Shown here: one piece after another, positions 16,152 to 24,815 of the stretch
Position numbering within the stretch: position 1 is the stretch's first letter
Layout: each line of letters opens with the position of its first letter
Assembly: GCF_018069565.1 (NCBI RefSeq)
Contig: NZ_JAGPNL010000004.1
Location: forward strand, 124,001-188,000
Direction: 5' to 3'
Length of the DNA stretch: 64,000 nt
Source: Streptomyces tagetis
Lineage (GTDB): Bacteria > Actinomycetota > Actinomycetes > Streptomycetales > Streptomycetaceae
Made by a program: the position numbers and the translations under genes
Notes under the pieces: generated by a model
What the model saw: only the letters and a program-made list of their open reading frames with translations
Told to the model about the DNA's origin: nothing
The model's database searches: none

Positions 16152-17398
16152 GGGGTGTGCCGTTTCTGGGCGGTGATGGGCAGGTGGGTCATGCCGGCGA
16201 TGAAGTAGGAGCGCAGGTGGTCCGGTTCGCCGGCCAGGTCGAGGGAGTCGCACCGGTGAAGGAGTTCCTCGAAGAAGACGCGCAGGGTCAGCCGGGCCAG
16301 CGGGGCGCCGATGCAGAAGTGCGGGCCGAATCCGAAGGCGATCTGCCGCTTGGCGTTGGGGCGGGTGATGTCGAAGGTGTGCGGGGCGGCGAACAGGGCG
16401 GCGTCCCGGTTGGCCGAGCCGATCCACGCGACGACCGCCGCACCGGCCGGGACGACGCCGCCCGCGACGGGGACGTCCGTCACGGCGTAGCGCATGAAGT
16501 TGCAGGCGGCCGAGGTCCAGCGCAGCCCTTCCTCGACCAGGTTGGGGATCAGGTCCGGGTCGGCCTGGGCCTTGCCGTATTGTTCGGGCCGCTCGATGAG
16601 GGCCTGCACAGTGCCGGAGACGGTGTGCGGGGTCGTCACGTTGGCGCCCAGCAGGAGGCTGTAGCCGTCGAGGGCGATCTCCTGGTCGCTCAGCGGTGCC
16701 CCGCCGGGGCGCACGCTCATCAGGTGATGGAGCAGGCTGTCGTCCTCGGCTCCGGAGTGGCGGCGGTCCTTGACCCACTCGGTGACGTATCCGACGAGTT
16801 CGTGGTGGGAGATCGCCAGGGTGGCGGCTTCGCTGCCGAGCTGGAAGTGCGGGTCGGAGGGGGCCGCCACCATGGCGGTGAGCCGGACGAGTTCCTCCCA
16901 GTCCTTCTCGGGGATGCCCAGCAGCGGGCCGGTGACGATCGCCGGGAGGAGCAGGGCCTTCTCGGCCAGGTCAAACACCTCGCCGTCCAGGGCCGGCTCC
17001 AGGAAGCGGGTCACCGACCGGCGGATGGAATCCTCCCAGGACCCGACCGCGCGGGCGGTGAGCCTGGAACCCAGCGGCCTGCGGACCTCGGTGTGCCGGG
17101 GCGGGTCGGTGGAGGTGAGCAGCACACCGGCGGCGACGTCGTCCTGGCCGAGGTGGGTGGGCACGGTGCCGCGTTCGGAGGTGAACTCGCGGTGGTCGCC
17201 CAGGACGCGGCACACGTCCTCGTAGCGGGTGACCGACCAGAACTCGCGTCCGTCGGGCAGGACCTGGTGGTGCAAGGGCGCCTCGGCGCGCATCACGTCC
17301 CAGACGGGGTGCGGGTCGCCCGTGCCGTAGAGGTCGAGGTCGAAGAGGTCGACGGTGTCGAGGTCGATGTCGCGCGCGGGGCCCGGCGTCAGTCTCAT
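16148..17398 (-). CDS. Cytochrome P450, likely PCP-bound amino acid beta-hydroxylase
   Basis: 416-residue soluble P450. The heme loop FGFGPHFCIGAPLAR places the ligand cysteine near residue 362; an ExxR-type helix is in VEEGLRWTSAACNFMR, and the I-helix oxygen-activation site reads LLLGANVTTPHT, departing from the common AGxDTT. The sequence style (AEAPLHHQVLPDGREFWSVTRYEDV) is that of CYP163/CYP162-like enzymes that hydroxylate aminoacyl-S-PCP (NovI, NikQ). The ATG overlaps the stop of a carrier protein gene and its own stop overlaps the thioesterase, so PCP, P450 and TE are translationally coupled. The expected reaction is beta-hydroxylation of the amino acid loaded by the stand-alone A domain upstream. 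Confidence 0.88.
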   Translation of the reverse strand: MRLTPGPARDIDLDTVDLFDLDLYGTGDPHPVWDVMRAEAPLHHQVLPDGREFWSVTRYEDVCRVLGDHREFTSERGTVPTHLGQDDVAAGVLLTSTDPPRHTEVRRPLGSRLTARAVGSWEDSIRRSVTRFLEPALDGEVFDLAEKALLLPAIVTGPLLGIPEKDWEELVRLTAMVAAPSDPHFQLGSEAATLAISHHELVGYVTEWVKDRRHSGAEDDSLLHHLMSVRPGGAPLSDQEIALDGYSLLLGANVTTPHTVSGTVQALIERPEQYGKAQADPDLIPNLVEEGLRWTSAACNFMRYAVTDVPVAGGVVPAGAAVVAWIGSANRDAALFAAPHTFDITRPNAKRQIAFGFGPHFCIGAPLARLTLRVFFEELLHRCDSLDLAGEPDHLRSYFIAGMTHLPITAQKRHTP

Positions 17399-17709
17399 GT
17401 GCCGGACCTTTCCCGCTCGATCAGCCCGGCGACGCGAGCCGGGGTCTGTGCCAGGTAGAAGTCGCGGACGGAGAGCCGGACGCCGTGATCGCGTGCCACC
17501 CGTTCGATGATCTCGATGCCGGTCAGAGAGTTGCCGCCGAGGGCGAAGAAGTCGTCTTCTGCCCCGACCTCGGGGCGGTTGAGGAGTTCCGCCCACAGCG
17601 CGGCGATCTCGTCCACCAGCGGCACCGGGCCGCCCGATGGCGCGTCATCGCGTCGTGCGGTCTCGTCCTGTCCACCTCGCGGGTGGATCACCTGCGGCGC
17701 CGATTCCAT
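17395..17709 (-). CDS. Free-standing peptidyl carrier protein (PCP 1)
   Basis: 104-residue discrete carrier protein. After a polar N-terminal tail, one PCP domain spans about residues 30-100, with the phosphopantetheine serine in DDFFALGGNSLTG (Ser61). The ATG at 17709 is supported by GAAAGGAAG upstream; longer in-frame starts would add low-complexity sequence. It overlaps the P450 by 4 bp. It should hold the amino acid activated by the A domain encoded upstream while the P450 hydroxylates it. Confidence 0.88.
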   Translation of the reverse strand: MESAPQVIHPRGGQDETARRDDAPSGGPVPLVDEIAALWAELLNRPEVGAEDDFFALGGNSLTGIEIIERVARDHGVRLSVRDFYLAQTPARVAGLIERERSGT

Positions 17710-18173
17710 GGTCAGTGCTTCCTTTCTCCGCCGAACGGGGGCTCCGGCTCGGTTCCGTGCAGACAGAGGCGATGGGGAGTCATTTCTGGTGTGACAGCCG
17801 GGGATTGGTCCGCGTCCGGGCCCCACGGCACAGAACGAGGTACGCCCTCGGCGGGTACTCGCGCGTCGTTCGGCATCCGTCGGCAGCCCCGTCACCGGGC
17901 CGTGCCCGCCCGAGGCAGGACGCCTGCGACGCCCGCACGGACCCGCCGGCCCGCGCGGGACCGCCGTAGCCGCCGGCCGGAACCGCGCGGGCTGTGCGGG
18001 AGGCCGACCCCGCGACGACGACGCGGCACCCCGGGGGGTGAACGAAACGGCCACGGGACCACAAAGATCACCATACGGACGGTCAGGGTGGTCCGGGGCC
18101 CTGCCGCCGCGGGGGCCGGCGGCGCGGGGCCGGAGGCGTACCCCCCGCGTCCGACAGCCCTGACGCGTACGTG
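17710..18173 (-). promoter_or_regulatory. Noncoding gap, probable promoter of the PCP-P450-TE operon
   Basis: A 464-bp interval between the stand-alone A-domain gene and the PCP gene, both on the minus strand. No ORF with coding character is seen. The stretch around 18040-18100 is the least GC-rich and contains 7-bp inverted arms (GGACCAC/GTGGTCC). A separate promoter for the PCP-P450-TE unit is likely, but no motif can be named. Confidence 0.35.
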
Positions 18174-19691
18174 TCAACCCCGGCTCACCGAGGGCTCCTG
18201 GAACATCTCCCGGAGTTTCGCCCGGTCGATCTTCCCGTTCCGCGTCGACGGGAGCTCCTCCAGTTCGACAAAGTGCCGGGGGACCATGAACCGGGGCAGA
18301 CCGGAGGCACACGAACGGATCAGGTCGTCCCGACAGACCTCCGCGCCGGACGCGCGCGTGTAGTACGCCGCCAGTTGCGTGGACGCGGCGACCTTGACCC
18401 CGACGACCGCGGCCCGGCGGACACCGGCGACCTGGGCGATCACGGACTCCACCTCCCCCGGCTCCACCCGGTAGCCGTTCACCTTGAGCTGGTCGTCGAG
18501 CCGGGAGACGAAGTGGAAGTCGGCGCCGTCGAATGTGACCAGGTCTCCGCTGAAATAGCAGCGCCGCTTGCGGCCGTCCCGGTCTTCGACCTCCCTGAAC
18601 TTCTTCGCGGTGAGCACGTCGTCACCGGCGTACCCGACCCCGACGCAGTTCCCGGCGATGACCAGCTCCCGGGTCTCACCGACCGTGAACGGGCGCAGCC
18701 GTCCGTCCACCAGGCACAGCAGCTCCGCGTCGACGACGGCGGTGCCGATGGGCGGCCGGTCGGGCCACTCGGCGACGTCGCCCGTCAGGCGGTACTGAGT
18801 GACCACATGCGTCTCGCTCGGCCCGTACTGGTTCACCAGCGTCAGGCCGCCGTCGGCACAGAACTTCCGCACCTCCTCGTTGATCACCAGTTGTTCACCG
18901 GCCACCGAGATCTCCCGCAGACTCGGGGTTCTCACGCCGGCGACACACGCGGCGGCGGCCAGTCCGTGCAGTCCGATCACCGGCTGGAAGAGCCGGGCGA
19001 CATCGTGCTCGCGAATGATGTCGACCAACGTGAAGGGGTCCAGCCTGTCCTGATCGTTCACCACGATCAGGCTGGCACCGGCCAGCCAGGTCGCCACCGT
19101 GTCCTCGTACACCATGTCGAACCCGATGGACGACATGTGCAGGGTGTTCGGCGGCCGGTCATGGCTCCACCGCCGGACATGCCAGTTGCCCAGGTCCGCG
19201 AGAACGACCGGCGGCACCGCGACAGCCTTGGGTTCGCCTGTCGACCCGGAGGTAGGAATGACGTAGCAGAGCGGTCCGGTCGCGACCTCGTCCCGTCGCG
19301 TTCCCCGAATCGATCGGAAGGTGTGCTCCACGACACCCGCCCCGACCGGTGCGCATTCCTCGGCCCGAAGGACCATGGCGCAGCCGGCGCCGCTCACCAG
19401 CTTGCCGGTCCAGGCGGGTGGCATGGCCGGGTCGATGGACAGGACGCCGGCTCCGACGCGCCACACACCCAGCACCGCCGCGCAACGGGACCACGAACGA
19501 GTCGCATGCACGTCGACGACGTCCCCGGGTCCGATGCCGTGTGCGGCGAGGCCGCCGGCGATCTCGGCCGACACCTCGTCGAGTTCGGCGTAGGTATGGG
19601 CAACGCCGTCGTCGATGACCGCGACCGCGTCCCGGTGCCGGGCGATGGAGTCGATCAGCATCCGGATCAGTGAGGCATCGAGGTCGCTCAT
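18174..19691 (-). CDS. Stand-alone NRPS adenylation domain (histidine-like code)
   Basis: 505-residue discrete A domain that activates an amino acid as its adenylate and loads a carrier protein. Core motifs: VIPTSGSTGEPKAV (A3), NQYGPSET (A5), YFSGDL (A7) and the catalytic lysine in TRNGKIDR (A10). Aligned by eye to GrsA, the ten pocket residues read D-M-E-F-S-A-Q-V-V-K. This resembles the histidine code (D-S-E-L-T-A-E-V-C-K) in its key positions. Together with a free PCP, a P450 and a thioesterase downstream, this points to a NikP1/NikQ/NikP2-like route to beta-hydroxyhistidine; tyrosine-type substrates, as for NovH, are less well matched. Its start overlaps the stop of the phytanoyl-type dioxygenase. 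Confidence 0.88.
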   Translation of the reverse strand: MSDLDASLIRMLIDSIARHRDAVAVIDDGVAHTYAELDEVSAEIAGGLAAHGIGPGDVVDVHATRSWSRCAAVLGVWRVGAGVLSIDPAMPPAWTGKLVSGAGCAMVLRAEECAPVGAGVVEHTFRSIRGTRRDEVATGPLCYVIPTSGSTGEPKAVAVPPVVLADLGNWHVRRWSHDRPPNTLHMSSIGFDMVYEDTVATWLAGASLIVVNDQDRLDPFTLVDIIREHDVARLFQPVIGLHGLAAAACVAGVRTPSLREISVAGEQLVINEEVRKFCADGGLTLVNQYGPSETHVVTQYRLTGDVAEWPDRPPIGTAVVDAELLCLVDGRLRPFTVGETRELVIAGNCVGVGYAGDDVLTAKKFREVEDRDGRKRRCYFSGDLVTFDGADFHFVSRLDDQLKVNGYRVEPGEVESVIAQVAGVRRAAVVGVKVAASTQLAAYYTRASGAEVCRDDLIRSCASGLPRFMVPRHFVELEELPSTRNGKIDRAKLREMFQEPSVSRG

Positions 19692-20488
19692 GCGATCAGA
19701 CCTCCGTCGACGAGTTCCAGCGGCCGGTAGTCACGCGACGCGACGAACTCCGGGCGCGGGCAGGGCACTTCGCGCAACTCGTTGTCGACACTGTTGTAGC
19801 TGACGAATGCCATGGTCCGGTCCGTCGGCGCCATGTTCGCACCGGAGCCGTGCACGATGCAGGGGTGGAAGAACAGCAGGCTTCCGGCACGTCCGACAAC
19901 GGACCGGATCTCCGACTCCGCGGTCACCTCGGCCATCTGTTCGGCGTCCAGCGCGAACTTCAGCTTCGCCGAGAGGTCGGCCTCCCACTGCGACGTGCCT
20001 TCGGGCTCGGGACTCCACGGGGCCATCGCCCCGTTTCGATGCGAACCGGGAACGACCAGCAGCGGGCCGTTGTGCTCGGTCGCGTCATCCAGCAACAGCG
20101 CGACGTTGACCGCCCGCGGCTCCGGCATACCGTCCTTGGGCCCCCAGACGCTGTAGTCCTGGTGCCATTGCCACACTTCTCCGCGAAGCGCCTTCTTGGC
20201 GTTGACCTTGCACTGGAACACATGCACCTTGCTGCTCAGCAACTGCTCCGCCGCGGTCAGCAGCTCGGGCAGCCGCACCAGCCTGGAGAACAGCGCGCCC
20301 GTGGTGTGGCAGCCGTGGATGCCCCGCACCGTGGTCCCGTCCTCCTCGAAAATCCGCCCGAGGTGTTCGGTCCCGTAGAGATCGGTCACCTCACGTCGCA
20401 GAGCGGCGATGTCGCCGGCGTCGAAGACGTCTTCGAGGAGCAGGAATCCCTCGGACCGGTATTCCGCTATCTGGCTTTCGGTGAGCAT
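19688..20488 (-). CDS. Fe(II)/2-oxoglutarate dioxygenase, PhyH family (proline-4-hydroxylase-like)
   Basis: 266-residue oxygenase of the phytanoyl-CoA dioxygenase superfamily. The iron ligands are readable as WQWHQDY (His109, Asp111) and IVHGSGANM (His213), with a downstream Arg224 for 2-oxoglutarate. The pattern HGCH, QCKVNAKKAL, WHQDYSVW, DGMPEPRAVNVALLLDD, HNGPLLVVPGSH closely resembles the trans-4-proline hydroxylase of Dactylosporangium and GriE-type leucine hydroxylases, which act on free amino acids, so it probably hydroxylates a building block before loading. Translationally coupled to the downstream A-domain gene (ATGA). Confidence 0.9.
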   Translation of the reverse strand: MLTESQIAEYRSEGFLLLEDVFDAGDIAALRREVTDLYGTEHLGRIFEEDGTTVRGIHGCHTTGALFSRLVRLPELLTAAEQLLSSKVHVFQCKVNAKKALRGEVWQWHQDYSVWGPKDGMPEPRAVNVALLLDDATEHNGPLLVVPGSHRNGAMAPWSPEPEGTSQWEADLSAKLKFALDAEQMAEVTAESEIRSVVGRAGSLLFFHPCIVHGSGANMAPTDRTMAFVSYNSVDNELREVPCPRPEFVASRDYRPLELVDGGLIA

Positions 20489-20604
20489 AATGCGATGACC
20501 TTTCTCCTTGATTCTCCGGGATGATGCAAATCGTTTACGCAGACCTGTTCGGAAAAAGGATTCCTGTCCGGGCAGAGACTTCTCGGCCGTCGTCTGCGGC
20601 AGAA

Positions 20605-20877
20605 TTACGGGGCCGGGGCGGCCCGGGAGTCGATGTAGGCGGCGATCGACCCCACGGTCGGATTGAGGAAAAGCTGGTCCATGGGGACCTCGGCGCCCAG
20701 TTCCTCGATGAATGCGCCCTGAATCCTGACCATGATCAGGGAATCACCGCCCAGAGCGAAGAAATCGTCGTCCGGCATGATGTCGTCGCGCTGGAGTTCC
20801 CGGCGCCAGATGGCGCGAACGCGGTCGGCGGTCACTGCGTTCCTCTCGTTCGTCGTCACGGCCAAGGGCCTGGTCAT
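20605..20877 (-). CDS. Free-standing peptidyl carrier protein (PCP 2)
   Basis: 90-residue discrete carrier protein with one PCP domain. The attachment serine is in DDFFALGGDSLIMVR, near residue 46. The GGDS variant is often found in carriers that meet modifying domains rather than only a condensation domain, but this is a weak indicator. The ATG overlaps the stop of the preceding stand-alone A domain (ATGA), so the two form an obvious A/PCP pair. About 115 bp separate it from the dioxygenase gene downstream. Confidence 0.88.
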   Translation of the reverse strand: MTRPLAVTTNERNAVTADRVRAIWRRELQRDDIMPDDDFFALGGDSLIMVRIQGAFIEELGAEVPMDQLFLNPTVGSIAAYIDSRAAPAP

Positions 20878-22460
20878 CCCGCGGAATCGCTGTCGGCGCT
20901 CCGGGGGCGGCAGATGTCCGCCAGGGCTGCGCGGTCCACTTTTCCGTGCGGGCTCAGCGGAATGCGCAGGATGTTCGTGAACCGGGACGGCAGCATGTTT
21001 CGCGGCAGCGTCCGCAGCAGACGGGTGCGCAGATCGTCCTCGGCGAGGTCCTTGCCCGAGGGGACGACGAACGCGTTCAGTTCGACATCGCCTCCGTCGT
21101 CGCGGACGGCCACCACGGCCGCCTCGCGGACGCCGGCCAGCCTCCCCAGAGCACGTTCGACGTCGGTGGGATCGATCCGCATGCCCCGCACCTTGACCTG
21201 GGCGTCCAACCGCCCGGCGACGACGAGTTCACCGCTGTCGTCGATCCGGCCGCGGTCCCCCGTGCGGTACAGGCGCACCGGTGTCCCGTCCATGTCGATG
21301 GTGGTGAACCTGGCGTTCTCGGGGCCGCCTGCGCCCAGGTAGCCCGCGCCGACGCCCGCCCCGGAAATGCAGATCTCGCCATACTGGCCGGCCTCGACCT
21401 CGCGCAGTTCGGCGTCCAGGACGTGGATGGCGGTGTTGTGGGCGGGCCGGCCGACCGGGGCGATGTCGTGCTCGCCGGGCCGGTAGTGGGCCAGGTCGTA
21501 GGAGGTGGCGACGTCCGTGCACTCGGCGACGCCGTACTGGTGCAGCAGGGTGCAGGTGGTATCCGGGCGGCGCGCGAAGCGGGCGAGGCGTTCGCTCTTC
21601 AGCGCCTCCCCGCCGAACAGGATGTAGTCGAGCCGGGCGAGGGCGTCGCCGCCGCGCGCGCTCTCCCAGTCGATCAGGAGGTACAGGGTGCTGGAGGCGC
21701 AGTGCACGACGCGGATGTCGTACTGGGTGAGCATGCGGTAGGCCAGCATGGCGTCGAAGTTGCGGCTGGCCATCAGGTGCTGGGTGGCACCGCAGAACAG
21801 TGGCGTCATCAGGGCACGCTGGGACAGGTCGAAGCCGAAGGCGGAGACGACCAGGTGGTGGGAACCGCGGTGCAGGCCGTACTCCCGCTGCAGCCAGTTC
21901 ATCAGGTTGAACCAGCCCTCGTGGCGCACCGCGGTCAGCTTGGGGGTGCCGGTCGAGCCTGAGGTGAACACCGCGTAGCAGAGGTCGTCCCCGGTGATGT
22001 GGACGTCGGGGACGGTCGCCGGGAGGGTCGCGAGGTGGTCTGCGAGCTGTTCGAGGTCGATGACCTCGGCGCCCCCGGACTCGACCATCGCGGCCGTCGT
22101 CGAGGAGGCCACGATCAGGGCGAGGCCCGGCGCCTGCGCGAGCAACAGCCGCAGGCGGGCCGCGGGGTAGGCGGGGTCGAAGGGCACGTAGGCCGCGCCG
22201 GCCTTCAGTGTGCCGAGGATGGCGACGATCATGTCGATCGAGTAGTCGAGGCAGATGCCGACCTTCGCGCCCCGGCCGTGGCCCCGAGCGGTGAGAAGGT
22301 GCGCGAACCGGTTGGCCCGCGCTTCGAGTTCGGCGTACGTCACCTGCCGGCCGGACCACACGACGGCGACGGCGTCGGGGGTGGCCCGCACGTGCTCCTC
22401 GAAGCGGCGGTGGACGACGGGCGAGGGCGGGAGGGCCACCCGTTTTCCCTGAAGGCTCAT
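20874..22460 (-). CDS. Stand-alone NRPS adenylation domain, atypical motifs
   Basis: 528-residue discrete A domain. Motif A3 is VFTSGSTGTPKLTAV and the A10 lysine is in SPHGKVDR, so it should be active. The A5 motif is unusual, HQYGVAECTD instead of NxYGPTE. The pocket read by alignment to GrsA is D-L-R-H-L-G-Q-D-V-K, which matches no amino acid code I know. The Asp at position 1 indicates an alpha-amino acid; the Arg and His suggest a polar or acidic side chain. The ATG at 22460 is chosen because GGAG lies 8 bases upstream. It partners the PCP encoded immediately downstream and may supply one of the two A-less modules in trans. Confidence 0.85.
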   Translation of the reverse strand: MSLQGKRVALPPSPVVHRRFEEHVRATPDAVAVVWSGRQVTYAELEARANRFAHLLTARGHGRGAKVGICLDYSIDMIVAILGTLKAGAAYVPFDPAYPAARLRLLLAQAPGLALIVASSTTAAMVESGGAEVIDLEQLADHLATLPATVPDVHITGDDLCYAVFTSGSTGTPKLTAVRHEGWFNLMNWLQREYGLHRGSHHLVVSAFGFDLSQRALMTPLFCGATQHLMASRNFDAMLAYRMLTQYDIRVVHCASSTLYLLIDWESARGGDALARLDYILFGGEALKSERLARFARRPDTTCTLLHQYGVAECTDVATSYDLAHYRPGEHDIAPVGRPAHNTAIHVLDAELREVEAGQYGEICISGAGVGAGYLGAGGPENARFTTIDMDGTPVRLYRTGDRGRIDDSGELVVAGRLDAQVKVRGMRIDPTDVERALGRLAGVREAAVVAVRDDGGDVELNAFVVPSGKDLAEDDLRTRLLRTLPRNMLPSRFTNILRIPLSPHGKVDRAALADICRPRSADSDSAG

Positions 22461-22773
22461 CAGCTGACTCCGATGTACGAGGTGTTCGGTGGGACGGACC
22501 ATCGCGGCAGCGGGGGTGGAGAGGTCGCCCCGGGCACACCGGACTCCGGTCTGTTCCCGTGCCCCCGGCGAGGTCCCGCGGGAAGGGCAGCCCCGGCTTC
22601 CGCACCGTGACGCGCCGAGGAACCGGGCGGTGGCCGCCGTCGTCGTCGAGCCGGGCCGAGCCGCCCGAGCCGTCCGGGACGCTCGTGTCCGCTGGGAGCG
22701 GCCGGCGGGCGGGCCGGGCACCGCGGGGGCCCGATGCGGGGCCTCGCCCGGCCTGAGAGGGCGTCAGGCCGGT

Positions 22774-22820
22774 ACGGGAGCGGCAGTCGGTCCGCCGCGC
22801 GGCCTCGCGCACGCTCCCGT
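22774..22820. terminator. Possible terminator after the PF10014-type dioxygenase gene
   Basis: Perfect 9-bp arms (22774-22782 and 22812-22820) with a GC-rich, partly self-pairing loop, about 50 bp beyond the stop of the dioxygenase gene on the minus strand. The rest of the 410-bp gap 22461-22870 shows no coding sequence and presumably contains the promoter for the A-PCP pair. Confidence 0.5.
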
Positions 22821-22870
22821 GGCGCAGGTCGGTCCGGTTGGTCCCGACGTGCTCCAGGCTCCCGGCGGTC

Positions 22871-23647
22871 TCAGATGTGCTGCCGCATCGGGGTGAAGTC
22901 GACCAGGATCACGGCACGCTCGCCCGTCTCCGGGCCGTCCCCCCGCCTGATGGGGGAGACGTAGTGGCTTACCTTCTCGTCGGTGACGCCGTAGGACTCC
23001 AGCGGCTTGGTCAGTTCGAACTCGGCCAGCGTCTCCCCCTCGGGGACGTCCTCGGGCAGCTTGCCCCGGTACTTCGGCGGCGCGATCACGTTCGAGCCGC
23101 CGACGACGTTGGTGCGATGGACCAGGTGCGCGAAGACGAACGGTTCGCCGTCCTGGTGGAGCTCGTTGGGCGAGGAGATGGCCTCGCTCCCGGAGTCGTC
23201 CACCGCCAGCTTGATCAGATGCACCCCGACGTGCAGCGGGAACGCCGCGTCGCTCCGCGACCATCGCGTCTGGGCGAAGTCGAAGAACAGGATCTCGCGG
23301 ATGATCGGGTTGTTCCGGGCCGTCTCGGTCATGGCGGGCAGCTTGCGGAGCACGCCGACGTAGTCGGGGTTGTGGTCGGCCTGCCAGTAGCCGTTCATCC
23401 AGCCGCTCTCACCGAGGTGCGTGTCAGGTATCCAGCTGAACTCCCGCGACCAGGGGAGGAAGATTCCGCGGGCGTAGCGGCGGTTGCGCCCTTCCTCCGT
23501 CGCGTAGGGGTCCGGTGGCAGGTCGACGAACTCGGCGCGGAGGCTCTGGAAGGACGCGTCGGTCTCGGCTATCCCGAACTCCTCGGCGAGGTCCCAGCGG
23601 GCGTATCCGTTCTCGACGAGGGCGGGCGTCTCGGTCAGTGTCTGCAT
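22871..23647 (-). CDS. Fe(II)/2-oxoglutarate dioxygenase, PF10014 family (isoleucine-hydroxylase-like)
   Basis: 258-residue oxygenase similar to the 2OG-Fe_Oxy_2 family that includes bacterial L-isoleucine 4-hydroxylase. The facial triad is visible as LHQDG (His164, Asp166) and SHYVSP (His228), and Arg244 in GERAVILVDF is placed to bind 2-oxoglutarate. The N-terminal region (REFSWIPDTHLGE) and LPLHVGVHLIKL-like strand support the fold. The family acts on free aliphatic or basic L-amino acids and gives 4-hydroxy products. The gene stands between the stand-alone A/PCP pair and a second, unrelated dioxygenase, so it is a precursor-tailoring enzyme; the substrate is unknown. Confidence 0.85.
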   Translation of the reverse strand: MQTLTETPALVENGYARWDLAEEFGIAETDASFQSLRAEFVDLPPDPYATEEGRNRRYARGIFLPWSREFSWIPDTHLGESGWMNGYWQADHNPDYVGVLRKLPAMTETARNNPIIREILFFDFAQTRWSRSDAAFPLHVGVHLIKLAVDDSGSEAISSPNELHQDGEPFVFAHLVHRTNVVGGSNVIAPPKYRGKLPEDVPEGETLAEFELTKPLESYGVTDEKVSHYVSPIRRGDGPETGERAVILVDFTPMRQHI

Positions 23648-23705
23648 GGCTGTCCCCAGGCGGTGGTCGTGGTGGGTGGGTGGTGGTGGCCGGCGGTCCG
23701 GGCCG

Positions 23706-24749
23706 TCAGACCGTGGCGGGCCGGTGCGCCGGGCGGCGAACCACCCGGCGCCGGCGCCCGCGCCGGGTGGAGAGCTCCACGCGCGGGTCGTCGTCGAAGA
23801 GGTCGAGGCGGAGCAGGCGTTCCTCGCTCCAGCCGAGCAGCCGGAACTCGCCGGCGCCCAGGTGCAGCAGTTCCACGGGCGCGCGCCCTTCGACGCGCAG
23901 GACCAGGCCGCCGTCCTCGGCGGTCACTTCGGCGGCGAGGTCGCTCTCGTGGTCGTCGACGACGGGTTCTCCCCACTCCATGAAGGAGAACGGCACCGCG
24001 AAGCCGCAGCCGAACTCCGCGAGTTCACGCGACGTGAGCGGCAGCACGGGGCGGTAGTAGGCGATGTCGCTGGTGGGCAGGTCCGCTCGGAAACTGTCCG
24101 GGAACAGAGCCAGCAGCTCGTCGTTGGTGGCGCAGTCCGCGACCAGGTGGATCCGGGTGCGGTCCCCGGCGTTCCGCAGGGCATGCGGTCGTTCGAAATC
24201 GGCGTACCAGAGCGTGCCCGGCTGCCAGCGCTGCTCGACCCCGTCCAGCACCATGACCGCCCCGGGGTTGGTGACCAGCGGGATGTGCAGCCGTACGTAG
24301 CCGTAGGGGAGCCCGAGCGGAGTGTCCGAGTGCTCCTCGACAGACACACCGGGGGCCAGGGCCATCAGGCGGACGCTGCGCAGTTCGGTGCCCAGTTCGG
24401 ACAGGATCTGACTGAGGTAGGGCGCCTTCGCCATCAGGGGCGTGTCGGCGAACCCGTCACGTCCCGGGCCACCGGGGTCGGTCCGCTGGACGTCTCCGCC
24501 CGGAGCACGCAGGGAGAGGACCTTCCAGTCCACGTCGGATTCCTCTCCGACGGCGCCGTCCTCGAAGGAACGCTGCAATGCCCAGAATTCGGAACCGCTG
24601 AGCGCCGCGAGATCCGCCTCCAACCGATCGATATCGAGGTCGTCCCGTAGCATCACCGTGGCCGGAAGGTTTTTCAAGGAGCTTATCTCTTGCATGAAGT
24701 CCTCGCTTGGATGAGCTTCGATGAGCTTTTCTTCGCTTTTTCTTGGCAT
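23706..24749 (-). CDS. Fe(II)/2-oxoglutarate dioxygenase, aspartyl/asparaginyl beta-hydroxylase family
   Basis: Up to 347 residues. The core (about residues 120-210) has the AspH-family layout: EEHSDTPLGLPYGYVRLHIPL supplies His140 and the Asp at 142, WYADFERPHALRN the distal His189, and RTRIHLV the 2-oxoglutarate-binding Arg199. The fold is shared with cis-proline hydroxylases as well as Asp/Asn beta-hydroxylases, so the substrate may be a free or carrier-bound amino acid. A C-terminal extension of about 100 residues ends in a very Arg-rich tail. Two starts are possible: ATG 24749 with GAGAAG upstream, or ATG 24695 with GAGGA four bases upstream. The N-terminal codons are less GC-rich than the rest. 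Confidence 0.85.
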   Translation of the reverse strand: MPRKSEEKLIEAHPSEDFMQEISSLKNLPATVMLRDDLDIDRLEADLAALSGSEFWALQRSFEDGAVGEESDVDWKVLSLRAPGGDVQRTDPGGPGRDGFADTPLMAKAPYLSQILSELGTELRSVRLMALAPGVSVEEHSDTPLGLPYGYVRLHIPLVTNPGAVMVLDGVEQRWQPGTLWYADFERPHALRNAGDRTRIHLVADCATNDELLALFPDSFRADLPTSDIAYYRPVLPLTSRELAEFGCGFAVPFSFMEWGEPVVDDHESDLAAEVTAEDGGLVLRVEGRAPVELLHLGAGEFRLLGWSEERLLRLDLFDDDPRVELSTRRGRRRRVVRRPAHRPATV

Positions 24750-24815
24750 GGAAATCTTACTTCTCGATCGCGTCAGAAAAAGTGTCTGCCGGGGGTCAGG
24801 AGCGGCCAGGACGCT

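Noticed and set aside
17710..18173. Possible additional small gene upstream of the PCP
   Set aside because: No frame shows a ribosome-binding site together with GC-biased third positions or recognisable motifs.
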